DNA from: an uncultured Roseovarius sp.
Lineage (GTDB): Bacteria; Pseudomonadota; Alphaproteobacteria; Rhodobacterales; Rhodobacteraceae
DNA length: 64,000 nt
Direction of reading: 5' to 3'
Assembly (NCBI RefSeq): GCF_947259555.1
Contig: NZ_CAMYMD010000084.1
Span: forward strand, 62,001 to 126,000
Part shown: positions 17,220 through 25,019 of the stretch, piece after piece
How the letters are laid out: every line of letters starts with the position of its first letter
Position numbering within the stretch: position 1 is the first letter of the stretch
Notes under the pieces: generated by a model
What the model was told of the DNA's origin: nothing
What the model saw: the letters and a program-made list of their open reading frames with translations, nothing else
Databases searched by the model: none
Position numbers and translations under genes: made by a program

Positions 17220-18262
17220 GGTGCTGCCCCACCTCGTGCCAATCGCATCTGGGCGGCGATGAAGGCTCGGCCATCTTCCGCGCTTGGCGGTGTGCTGCCC
17301 GTCAGAAAGCCGAGCCGAAACGCGAGCCTTAGCGCTTCGACATCCTCCGATAGTGCTTGATACCGCGAGTCGTGCGCCTTGAGGCAGGCCCTGTGGGCGG
17401 TCTCGACATTGGGAAGGCTCATCAAACGCACGACCTCGGCATGCGTCGCCTCCAGCATGGGGAGAATTTCGCCGGCCTCTTCATTGTTCCAGTTGCGCTC
17501 TGCCCAGTAGGACAAACCGATTTCGCGATCCATGTGATTGGGCAAGCCCCGCGCGCGTTTGACCATGAATTCCTCGACCGAGCGAAGGGAATAATGATTA
17601 AGCCATAGGCGGGGCGAACCAGCGGTCGCCCCGTAGAGCGTTATGGCGGCGTCATTGCGTGAGAACCCGTCATTCTGGCGCGCCCCGTCCGGGCCGAGCC
17701 AGCGCGCTGGCTTTCGCGGACGGGCGCGCGGGCGATGCACACCGGGCTGGCGGAATGCAGCTGGGCGGTGCAGGGTCTTGAACAGATGCGCGAGCGGGAA
17801 ATGCAGATCAAATGGCGCGGCTCGGGTGAAACGTTCTGGTGTCAGGCCTGCAGTTCGCCTTTTCTGCCCCCCTGAGCCATAAAGACGCCACGGCAATGCC
17901 AAGGCATCGAATGCACCGGACGTTTTCTCGAAATTCAAGAGCGTTTGCCGAAGCGTATCGTGTGGCGCGCAGATAAACTCGTCGCAATCGAAGAACAGCG
18001 CCCACTCCGCAGTCGTGTAGATGTCTGTATCGCGCAGATGACGCAACGCTTGCCATTGCACCGATTTACCGCCCTTCGGAACGAAAGGCAGATGCACGAT
18101 GCGATCATCCTGAGCGAGCGCGTCGAGGAGCGCGTCACTGCCATCTGTGCAATCATGGCTCAATACCAGCATTCGGTCGAACCCGGCCGCCAGATGGTGC
18201 GCAATCCATTCCACGACATAGGGACCGTCATCGCGCAAGCATGTGATACCCAAAAAGCCCAA
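17216..18262 (-). CDS. glycosyltransferase family 2-type protein (Glyco_tranf_2_4)
   Basis: About 348 residues if the TTG near 18262 is used; it has CAGAGG six bases upstream and puts the protein start right before the family opening GFLGITCLRDDGPYVVEWIAHHLAAGFDRMLVLSHDCTDG. The track's TTG at 18322 has no clear ribosome-binding site. The metal motif is ALFFDCDEFICAP. The C-terminal signature NHYSLRSVEEFMVKRARGLPNH matches the two paralogues in the island. It is translationally coupled to the two-domain enzyme downstream and diverges from the methyltransferase. Function by family only; acceptor and donor unknown. Confidence 0.72.
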   Translation of the reverse strand: MGFLGITCLRDDGPYVVEWIAHHLAAGFDRMLVLSHDCTDGSDALLDALAQDDRIVHLPFVPKGGKSVQWQALRHLRDTDIYTTAEWALFFDCDEFICAPHDTLRQTLLNFEKTSGAFDALALPWRLYGSGGQKRRTAGLTPERFTRAAPFDLHFPLAHLFKTLHRPAAFRQPGVHRPRARPRKPARWLGPDGARQNDGFSRNDAAITLYGATAGSPRLWLNHYSLRSVEEFMVKRARGLPNHMDREIGLSYWAERNWNNEEAGEILPMLEATHAEVVRLMSLPNVETAHRACLKAHDSRYQALSEDVEALRLAFRLGFLTGSTPPSAEDGRAFIAAQMRLARGGAAP

Positions 18263-18391
18263 CGCTATCCTCTGCTCCCTCGCCCAACATCTTTTTTGCT
18301 TGATTATAAGCCGCAACGTCAAACAAAGTCACTCTCGGTACCCGACATATGCAAAAATTCTCGCGTTGCGACCATAAACAGGACCGAGCAG

Positions 18392-19156
18392 ATGATCACA
18401 TTCGACGCAGCGATGCGAGCCCTCGACACGCCTGCGATATCCGACTTGAAGACGACCGCGCTTGACGAGAGCGACATGGTCAACCTTATTCTTCAGCGAT
18501 CCGAGATTATTCGGGATCAACCAAGGTTCAATCGCTATATCCGGGCCTGGACCCGCGGCGATGACACACCTCTGCGAGAGTTGATCGACCAGATGGGGGT
18601 CGAGGAGCTGTCGCGTCGTGCCGCTGCATTCATTTACCTTGAATATCTCGAGCTTCGCTGGATTTTCGAGGACAAGCCGCCAAAAAATATTGCCGATATC
18701 GGTTGCGGTTACGCGTTCTTTGATCTTTTCCTTGCCCGGGATCACGGCTGCGACGTGGCGCTCATTGACCTGGAGAGCAATGAAAACCGGCATTTTGGAT
18801 TTGAGGCAGAAGGCGCGGCTTATTCCAGCCTGAAAGTGGCAAAAAAGCTTTTGACGGATAACAAGGTACCTGAAAAAAAGATTCAGACATTCAATCCTGA
18901 GACGGATGATGTCACGACGATGCAAGAGTTAGATTATGCGTTCAGTTTCATATCTTGCGGGTTTCACTATCCTTGGAGCGCCTATCGCGATTTTTTCAAA
19001 AATTGCGTTGCGCAGGATGGTCGGACGATCCTTGATCTTCGTGCCCGTACGCTAGGTGACGTGATGCTGGAGCTTTCGGAGTTCGGATATGTGCGCGCGC
19101 TCACCAAGGCGGCGAACAACAGCGCGCATCGCGTGATGATCGTCAAGGCAGCCTGA
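18392..19156 (+). CDS. class I SAM-dependent methyltransferase of the glycosyltransferase island
   Basis: 254 residues from the ATG at 18392; the track's longer ORF (from 17945) runs antisense through the glycosyltransferase gene and is not supported there. The SAM-binding glycine motif is NIADIGCGYAFFDLFLARDHGCDVALIDLE, with the acidic ribose-binding residue at the end of the second strand (LIDLE). The motif after that is FSFISCGFHYPWSAYRDFF. No membrane segments. It ends 33 bases from the convergent fliP. A sugar O-methyltransferase acting on the product of the neighbouring glycosyltransferases is plausible but unproven. Confidence 0.65.
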   Translation: MITFDAAMRALDTPAISDLKTTALDESDMVNLILQRSEIIRDQPRFNRYIRAWTRGDDTPLRELIDQMGVEELSRRAAAFIYLEYLELRWIFEDKPPKNIADIGCGYAFFDLFLARDHGCDVALIDLESNENRHFGFEAEGAAYSSLKVAKKLLTDNKVPEKKIQTFNPETDDVTTMQELDYAFSFISCGFHYPWSAYRDFFKNCVAQDGRTILDLRARTLGDVMLELSEFGYVRALTKAANNSAHRVMIVKAA

Positions 19157-19188
19157 TTGCTATCGCATCCACGCACGGTTGGCGTTAC

Positions 19189-19926
19189 TCAGAAATATCC
19201 TCTGACGAGACTTTGCGCGATTAGTGTCCAGCCATCCGCAATGACAAAGAACGCGAGCTTGAACGGCAAGGACACAATCGCTGGCGGCACCATCATCATG
19301 CCCATGGACATCAGGATCGCGGCGACGACCAGATCGATCACCAGAAATGGCAAAAAGATCAGGAACCCGATTTGAAAGGCACGTGAGATTTCCGAGAGCA
19401 TGAAGCTCGGGACGAGAACCGAGAGCGGCGCGTCGGGACTGGCGATGATGCCGGATGCATCCGGTCGAAGCGCGGCCATGGCAGCAAAGGTGTCGCTCTC
19501 CACGCGCCCGAACATGAACTGGCGAAACGGGACCAGCGCGCGTTCGATGGCAAGATCGGCCTCGAGCTCTTCCTGAAGGAGCGGATTGATACCCGTGGTC
19601 CATGCGTCCATGAAAACAGGCTCCATCACGAAATAGGTCAGAAACAACGCCAAACTGACGATCAACATGTTGGGTGGCGATTGTTGGAGGCCGATGCCCT
19701 GCCGCAGGATCGAAAGGACTGTGACCACGAACGGAAAGCACGTGATCATTATGGCCAGCCCGGGCGCGAGGCTGAGAACTGTGATGAGAGCAATAATCTG
19801 TATCGTGCGCGCCGATATCGAGGCGTCATCGCCCAAGGAGATCGAGAGATCCTGTGCCGTTACAGGCACGGTGAAGCCGACTGTGAAGATGACTGCAATA
19901 AACACAGCCGCGAGACTATTCCTCAT
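19189..19926 (-). CDS. fliP: flagellar export gate protein FliP
   Basis: Core membrane protein of the flagellar type III export gate, 245 residues including a signal peptide (FIAVIFTVGFTVPVTAQD), as usual for FliP. Family signature segments are LALFLTYFVMEPVFMDAW and ISRAFQIGFLIFLPFLVIDLVVAAILMSMGMMMVPP, ending GWTLIAQSLVRGYF. It is the last gene of the reverse fliF-fliH-fliN-fliP operon and overlaps fliN by four bases. FliQ and FliR, its gate partners, lie elsewhere in this window. Confidence 0.95.
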   Translation of the reverse strand: MRNSLAAVFIAVIFTVGFTVPVTAQDLSISLGDDASISARTIQIIALITVLSLAPGLAIMITCFPFVVTVLSILRQGIGLQQSPPNMLIVSLALFLTYFVMEPVFMDAWTTGINPLLQEELEADLAIERALVPFRQFMFGRVESDTFAAMAALRPDASGIIASPDAPLSVLVPSFMLSEISRAFQIGFLIFLPFLVIDLVVAAILMSMGMMMVPPAIVSLPFKLAFFVIADGWTLIAQSLVRGYF

Positions 19927-20225
19927 CCGAGACCATCTTGCAGATTGGCAACCTCGGTCAGGCGGACAGCGATCTGGCCTTCCTGATCTCCTTCAACCTC
20001 TTCGAGTTGACCGCGGGCGATCAAGCGTTCGCCGACGTAAAGCTCGACCGCGTCGTCAACCCGACGGTCCAATGGCAGAACCGCGTTCTTGCCAAGTTTA
20101 AGTAATTCCTTGATCAGCGGGCGCGCCTTTCCGACCGAAACCGTGATTTCTATGGGAACGGATGAAAAGGGTGTCTGCAATTCCGATCTGAGCAAGTCTT
20201 TGTCATTGGAAACATCGTCGGTCAT
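19923..20225 (-). CDS. fliN: flagellar switch protein FliN
   Basis: Short C-ring component, 100 residues, essentially one SpoA domain (VPIEITVSVGKARPLIKELLKLGKNAVLPLDRRVDDAVELYVGERLIARGQLEEVEGQIAVRLTEV with a small insertion). FliN forms the base of the switch with FliM, which is not in this window. Four-base overlaps with fliH and fliP indicate translational coupling. Confidence 0.9.
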   Translation of the reverse strand: MTDDVSNDKDLLRSELQTPFSSVPIEITVSVGKARPLIKELLKLGKNAVLPLDRRVDDAVELYVGERLIARGQLEEVEGDQEGQIAVRLTEVANLQDGLG

Positions 20226-20809
20226 GCGACTGCCTTTCTGTTCTCTAGGAAGAAGCCGGATACGGCCTGCTCGATCCGCTTCAATACATCCTGAAGATCG
20301 ACTGAACGCTCGTTCTGACCGATGCGCAGAAATATCTGTCCGCTTGTGAGGGCTGTATCCTCGACAATCTCGAACTCGACATCAGTCAGGTCGGCTGCAA
20401 GCTGATCCAGTATGGGTTTGTCATCCGGACCGACCGAGACCTCAACAGGCTGCCGATCTTGTTGGTCGATCAGGTCATGCAGGATCTCGGTGATGCGAGA
20501 CGACAGTGTTGCATGACAGACAGCAGGCAGGACCGTAGCGATAATTTGCTGCAGTAACGGGTGCATCATGTCCATGACCGAGGTGTGGACTTCTTCATAT
20601 GTGAAAGACAGGTCCTGAAGGTTCTGTGACAGGTCGGCCGTTATCCTGCGGCCATCCTCGATCTGCGATTTCACAGAGTCGTCCCATCCGGCCTGATAGC
20701 CCTTTTCAAATGCTTCGAGGCGTTCCTCTTCCAAAGAGATATCGGTCATAGCCAACGGCGTTCCTTGTGCGATCGGCCCGAAATCATCCAGCAGATGTGA
20801 AATGGACAT
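20222..20809 (-). CDS. fliH: FliH-like flagellar export ATPase regulator
   Basis: 195 residues, soluble, acidic. FliH tethers and regulates the export ATPase FliI at the C-ring. Sequence identity to textbook FliH is low, but the N-terminal EKGYQAGWDDS pattern, the helical middle (about 45-110) and the mixed C-terminal domain (VEVSVGPDDKPILDQLA) fit the family. Position between fliF and fliN is where fliH is found in Rhodobacterales. It overlaps fliF by one base (TGATG). Called with moderate confidence because most of the support is positional. Confidence 0.65.
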   Translation of the reverse strand: MSISHLLDDFGPIAQGTPLAMTDISLEEERLEAFEKGYQAGWDDSVKSQIEDGRRITADLSQNLQDLSFTYEEVHTSVMDMMHPLLQQIIATVLPAVCHATLSSRITEILHDLIDQQDRQPVEVSVGPDDKPILDQLAADLTDVEFEIVEDTALTSGQIFLRIGQNERSVDLQDVLKRIEQAVSGFFLENRKAVA

Positions 20810-22428
20810 CAGGCTTTTTCCTCTTCGCCTTCCAGCCAGCTTCGCAGGATTTCGACCGTCTCGTCCTGGCGATGTTCGATCATGTTACGTAGGCGGGCGA
20901 CCGGATCCTCGGTCTCGTCGCTCATGTGACTCATGGCGGTTAAGCTGCGGTCCGACAGGGCCGTTGCAGAGATGTCGGACAGACCGGTTTCGTCAATGTC
21001 CCTCTCGTCGATCTCGCCCGATATGGGGGCCAGATCACTGTCTGGTGGTCCATCGGCTTGGGGTTGTGCAGTCAGGCGTTCTGGAGATGCCGTCGCGGAA
21101 CGTGCCAGAATTGGCCGCAGGACAAAAAGACCCAGAACCAGAGCGACAACAGCGAGGAATGCAGATTGCAAAAGGGTCAAGACGTCAATCGCGAGCCGAT
21201 CAAGCAGGTTTGCCTCCACCGGAGTTCCCAAGACTTCCACCGGCTCGAATTGCATGGTTCGGATCGTGATTTTGTCGCCGCGCGCGTCATCGAGCCCGAC
21301 TGCAGAGGCCACCAGATCGCGAAGCGAATTCAGTTCTTCCTCTGGTCGGGGTTGAAATACGGGCGCGCCAGCGGCATCGGGCGCGGTCAGGCCGTTGATC
21401 AGGATCGCGACCGTCATTCGCTTGATCGCGCCGGGCTGCTGGACGATTTCGCGCTCGGTACTCGAGACCTCGTAGTTGATGCGTTCTCGCGTTTCGGTGT
21501 TCTCACTGGCCGATGCGCTCTGACCAGCGGCGTCACCGTCGGGAAGGTTTGACGCGACAGTCACATCGCCGCCCTCGTCGGTTGACGTGTTGGCGCGCTC
21601 TTCAGTGTCAGTGCTGATTGCAACGCGCCCCTCGGGATCGAACTTTCTCTCGCGGATGGATTCTGTCCGGGTAACGGTCTGTAACGCCAGTTCCACCACA
21701 GCATTGCCGCGTCCTACACGCGCCTCGAGCAAACGCTCAGCGCGTATCCGCATCGCCTCTGCCCGGTCATCTGTTGTCACTGCCTTGATTTCCTCCATGC
21801 CATTGATCAGACTGCCATCTGCGTCAATGATTGAGACATTCTCGGGCAAAAGCCCCGCGACAGCGGAGGCGACAAGAAACTGGAGCGCACGGGCATGTTT
21901 TGGGCTGATCTCGCCGCCGCGCGCTGTAATGGAGACCGATGCGGATTGGCGAATGTCCCTTTGAAAAGGGTTGGATCCCGCAGACGCAAGGTGCACGCGC
22001 GCACTCTGGATCGCCGGATGAGCGACGATTGTGCGCGCAAGCTCGCCTTCCTTCGCGCGCCAATAGGCTGCGTCGAACATTTGAGAAGTCGTGCCAAAGC
22101 CCGACAGACCGTCAAGCAGCTCGTAACCCCTGGAGCTGGCACTCGGTAGACCGTCGCCGGCGAGGGTCATGCGCAGCTCATCCCGGCGTGCCGAATCGAC
22201 AAAGATGGAGCCACCTCTCACCTCGTACCGCGCACCGCGTTGTTCGAGCGCACCGACAACTTCGCCAGCGGCGCCGCTCTCGAGACCGGCATATAGCAAC
22301 GTCATGCTCGGACTCGAGGTCATGCGAGCAAGCGACAGGACCGCCAGGAATATAACAAACGCGGCGCCGAAAACGATAAGTCTGCTGCGCATGCCAAGAG
22401 AGTGCCAGAGTGTCGTGATCTGCTGCAA
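20809..22428 (-). CDS. fliF: flagellar MS-ring protein FliF
   Basis: 539 residues. Inner-membrane ring on which the motor is built. Two membrane helices flank the periplasmic part (near LIVFGAAFVIFLAVLSLARM and LLQSAFLAVVALVLGLFVL). The ring-building motif region LYAGLESGAAGEVVGALEQRGARYEVRGGSIFV and the EGELARTIVAHPAIQSARVHLA segment are typical. The C-terminal tail (VARLRNMIEHRQDETVEILRSWLEG) is the FliG-binding stretch. It is the first gene of the reverse operon, transcribed from the shared fliF/fliL intergenic region with a CtrA-like site. Confidence 0.95.
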   Translation of the reverse strand: MQQITTLWHSLGMRSRLIVFGAAFVIFLAVLSLARMTSSPSMTLLYAGLESGAAGEVVGALEQRGARYEVRGGSIFVDSARRDELRMTLAGDGLPSASSRGYELLDGLSGFGTTSQMFDAAYWRAKEGELARTIVAHPAIQSARVHLASAGSNPFQRDIRQSASVSITARGGEISPKHARALQFLVASAVAGLLPENVSIIDADGSLINGMEEIKAVTTDDRAEAMRIRAERLLEARVGRGNAVVELALQTVTRTESIRERKFDPEGRVAISTDTEERANTSTDEGGDVTVASNLPDGDAAGQSASASENTETRERINYEVSSTEREIVQQPGAIKRMTVAILINGLTAPDAAGAPVFQPRPEEELNSLRDLVASAVGLDDARGDKITIRTMQFEPVEVLGTPVEANLLDRLAIDVLTLLQSAFLAVVALVLGLFVLRPILARSATASPERLTAQPQADGPPDSDLAPISGEIDERDIDETGLSDISATALSDRSLTAMSHMSDETEDPVARLRNMIEHRQDETVEILRSWLEGEEEKA

Positions 22429-22490
22429 TTGAGTGCCTCCGGATACAGGGCTTTTGCCAAGATTCTGAAGCCATCATTCGTCGATCAGAC

Positions 22491-22505
22491 TTAACATTCG
22501 GTTAG
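22491..22505. promoter_or_regulatory. CtrA-like site between fliF and fliL
   Basis: TTAA-cattcgg-TTAG, one base off TTAA-N7-TTAA, lies in the 123-bp gap between the divergent fliF and fliL genes. It could serve both operons. The motif is close to palindromic, so no strand is assigned. Confidence 0.5.
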
Positions 22506-22551
22506 TTTCTGTCTGCCTATATGAGCGTTGTCTGCAACAAGAGGGCTGAAC

Positions 22552-23058
22552 ATGGCGGAACCGGACAAACCCGAGAACAAACCCGCGAAGACCTCTTTGA
22601 AAAAGCCGCTGCTCGTAGGGCTCGTGCTCGCAGTATTGGGCGGTGGCGGTGGCTATTTTGTTGTTGGATCCGGTATCCTTGCACTTGGTGCCGACATCGC
22701 AGACTCAGGCGAAGATGGGGCGGAAATGGAGCATGCAATACCGGTTGCCGAAATGCCCGACGTCGCGTTCGTGCCAATCTCTCCGCTGGTCGTCTCGGTC
22801 GGTCAGGGCGCCGAGCGTCTACATTTGCGCTTCAGGGCAGAGCTTGAGGTGAAGAGTGCGTTCAAATCAGATGTCGAGGACCTTCAGCCACGGATCGTCG
22901 ATGTCATGAATACCTATCTTCGAGCGCTTAAACTGTCGGATCTCGAAGAGACAAGCGCCCTTGTACGGCTGCGCGCGCAACTCTTGCGGCGCATTCAGGT
23001 GGTGACTGGTGGAGGCCGTATCAATGACCTTCTCATTATGGAATTTGTGCTGAACTGA
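22552..23058 (+). CDS. fliL: flagellar basal body-associated protein FliL
   Basis: 168 residues from the ATG at 22552 (GAGGG upstream); the track's TTG at 22528 is less likely. One N-terminal membrane helix (PLLVGLVLAVLGGGGGYFVVG) is followed by a periplasmic FliL domain (FVPISPLVVSVGQGAERLHLRFRAELEV, ending GGRINDLLIMEFVLN). FliL surrounds and stabilises stators, which fits its operon with the motE-like gene and motA. A second, more divergent FliL-like gene sits at 32521-33006. Confidence 0.9.
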   Translation: MAEPDKPENKPAKTSLKKPLLVGLVLAVLGGGGGYFVVGSGILALGADIADSGEDGAEMEHAIPVAEMPDVAFVPISPLVVSVGQGAERLHLRFRAELEVKSAFKSDVEDLQPRIVDVMNTYLRALKLSDLEETSALVRLRAQLLRRIQVVTGGGRINDLLIMEFVLN

Positions 23059-23069
23059 GGATTGGAGCT

Positions 23070-23480
23070 ATGGAAATGATCGCGGATGTTCTGCTTGTCG
23101 CCGGAGCGGTAGGCGCTGGTTTTTATTGCTACATTCTCGCACGCCGCCTGACACGCTTCAACGATCTCGAAAGCGGTATGGGAGGAGCGGTGGCAGTTCT
23201 CTCGGCGCAGGTAGACGATCTGACCAAGACATTGCATGATGCACGTCACACGGCGGATGAGTCGACACGATCGCTGGAGGCTTTGACGGTGCGGGCCGAA
23301 GATGTCGCTCGGCGATTGGAGCTCTTGGTCGCCTCGATGCACGACCTTTCCGATCCACCGCCAAAGACCGAACCGAAAAGGACTGAGCCGCCAGAGGACA
23401 GATCTGCCGTGGGATCAGCCCAGGCCTCCGGCCCCGTGTTCAAGCGGCATCCGGGCATGGCGAGAGAGGTGTCGACATGA
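23070..23480 (+). CDS. small single-pass membrane protein, flagellar cluster
   Basis: 136 residues; conserved function unknown to me. An N-terminal membrane helix (MIADVLLVAGAVGAGFYCYILA) is followed by a cytoplasmic stretch likely to form a coiled coil (about 30-92, DLESGMGGAVAVLSAQVDDLTKTLHDAR onward) and a Pro-rich, charged tail. The layout resembles PflI/DUF6468 proteins encoded beside fliL in Caulobacter-type clusters, which is a suggestion only. A GGAG Shine-Dalgarno precedes the ATG, and the stop overlaps the motE-like gene by four bases. Confidence 0.6.
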   Translation: MEMIADVLLVAGAVGAGFYCYILARRLTRFNDLESGMGGAVAVLSAQVDDLTKTLHDARHTADESTRSLEALTVRAEDVARRLELLVASMHDLSDPPPKTEPKRTEPPEDRSAVGSAQASGPVFKRHPGMAREVST

Positions 23481-24079
23481 CCCAGCCCGTCAGACGTGGA
23501 AGGCGCGGTCACCCACGTGCGCGCGGTGTTCTTTTCATACTGTCGACATTTCTCATATCTTCAGCACTGGTCCGTGTCGGAGGAGGGGCGGGCCAGGCCC
23601 TGGCACTGGTCTCTTCGGAGGCGGAACCTCCTGTCGAGCAAGCGGTGACAAACGAGAAATGCGAAACGCCTGACGACCTTCAACTTGTGCTCGACTCCCT
23701 TCAGGCGCGTGAAGCCAGGCTTGACGATCGGGAAGCGGCAATGGGAGACCGCCTGCATGCACTCGATATTGCGGAGCAGGAAATAGACCGCAAGATGAGG
23801 GCCTTGATGCAAGCAGAGGATAACCTCCGGCGCATGGTTGCCGTTGCCGAAACGGCGGCTGAAAACGACGTGGCACAGCTTATCAAGGTTTATGAGGCAA
23901 TGAAGCCGAAGCAGGCCTCGGCCGTGTTCGAAGAGATGGATCCCGTGTTCGCTGCCGGATTTCTAGGCCGTATGCGTGCAGATGCGGCCGCCGAGATCAT
24001 GGCGGGCATGTCGCCTGCGGCTGCGCATGGGATCAGCGTCATTCTGGCCGGCCGGAATGCGAATGTTCCAAGGCAATGA
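23477..24079 (+). CDS. motE: MotE-like flagellar protein (MgtE N-terminal-like domain)
   Basis: 200 residues. It has an N-terminal membrane or signal segment (VLFILSTFLISSALVRVGGGAG), a coiled coil (about 75-125, VLDSLQAREARLDDREAAMGDRLHALDIAEQEIDRKM) and a C-terminal helical domain of the MgtE-N kind (LIKVYEAMKPKQASAVFEEMDPVFAAGFLGRMRADAAAEIMAGM). In Sinorhizobium, MotE is a periplasmic chaperone for MotC. No recognisable motC is present; the large protein encoded after motA is a possible counterpart. Coupled to the preceding gene by ATGA. Confidence 0.7.
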   Translation: MTQPVRRGRRGHPRARGVLFILSTFLISSALVRVGGGAGQALALVSSEAEPPVEQAVTNEKCETPDDLQLVLDSLQAREARLDDREAAMGDRLHALDIAEQEIDRKMRALMQAEDNLRRMVAVAETAAENDVAQLIKVYEAMKPKQASAVFEEMDPVFAAGFLGRMRADAAAEIMAGMSPAAAHGISVILAGRNANVPRQ

Positions 24080-24149
24080 CTCTCGGCAAGTCAGCATTTC
24101 TTAATCGGTTGATGCCAATATCCGGCTGGTCACTGCCAGCGAGGAAAAA

Positions 24150-25019
24150 ATGTTCGGAATCATCGGCATTGTCGTTATCTTCATCATGGTCTTTGGCGGC
24201 TACGTGGCCGCCGGGGGCAAGCTTGGGATCATTCTCAAGGCGTTGCCATTCGAGCTCATGATGATCGGAGGAGCGGCTGTAGGAGCATTTTTGATAAGCA
24301 ACGATGGCTCCGCGATTAAACACACGCTCAAAGATGTCGGCAAGGTATTCAAGGGCCCGAAATGGAAACCGCAAGACTACCAGGATCTGCTTTGCCTCTT
24401 ATTCGAATTGATCCGTTTGGGGCGACAGAATCCGATTGCGATCGAAGAGCATATCGAGGCACCTGAGGACTCTGCCATTTTCTCGAAGTATCCGAAAGTA
24501 GTGGCCGATACGGAAGCGATTGCCCTGATTGGGGATACCCTGCGATCCGCCTCCATGAATTATGATGATCCACATCAAGTCGAGGAAGTTCTGGAAAAGC
24601 GAATGGAGGCCAGCCTGCATCACGCGCTCCATTCCAGCCATGCATTGCAAACCATGGCCGATGCCCTGCCTGCGCTCGGCATCGTTGCCGCGGTGCTCGG
24701 TGTTATCAAGACCATGGCGTCCATTGATCAACCGCCGGAAATCCTTGGAAAGATGATCGGCGGTGCGCTGGTCGGCACATTTCTCGGCGTGTTCCTGTCA
24801 TATGGCTTGGTTGGGCCTTTTGCGGCAAAGGTCAAAGACGTGGTTGAGGAAGATGGGCACTTTTACCAACTCATTCGCGAGGTTCTGGTCGCCAATCTTC
24901 ACAACCATGCCACAAACATCTGTATCGAAGTTGGGCGCCAGAACACACCGCATCACAAGCGCCCAAGCTTCATTGCTCTCGAAGACGCATTGAAATCACT
25001 GAAACAGGATGCAGCGTGA
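24150..25019 (+). CDS. motA: flagellar stator protein MotA
   Basis: 289 residues. Ion-conducting stator subunit with four expected membrane helices: GIIGIVVIFIMVFGGYVAAGG at the N-terminus and, after the cytoplasmic loop, ALPALGIVAAVLGVIKTM and MIGGALVGTFLGVFLSYGLVGPFA. The cytoplasmic loop (about 60-175) carries the charged residues that contact the rotor. A GAGG Shine-Dalgarno precedes the ATG. MotB, its partner, is 18 kb upstream at the start of the cluster. The stop overlaps the next gene. Confidence 0.93.
   Translation: MFGIIGIVVIFIMVFGGYVAAGGKLGIILKALPFELMMIGGAAVGAFLISNDGSAIKHTLKDVGKVFKGPKWKPQDYQDLLCLLFELIRLGRQNPIAIEEHIEAPEDSAIFSKYPKVVADTEAIALIGDTLRSASMNYDDPHQVEEVLEKRMEASLHHALHSSHALQTMADALPALGIVAAVLGVIKTMASIDQPPEILGKMIGGALVGTFLGVFLSYGLVGPFAAKVKDVVEEDGHFYQLIREVLVANLHNHATNICIEVGRQNTPHHKRPSFIALEDALKSLKQDAA

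Noticed and set aside
17945-18391. N-terminal extension of the methyltransferase ORF
   Set aside because: It lies antisense to the start of a glycosyltransferase gene and shows no conserved pattern; the ATG at 18392 begins the plausible protein.
24104-24118. TTAATCGGTTGATGC as a CtrA site before motA
   Set aside because: Only one half-site matches and motA appears to be in the fliL operon.
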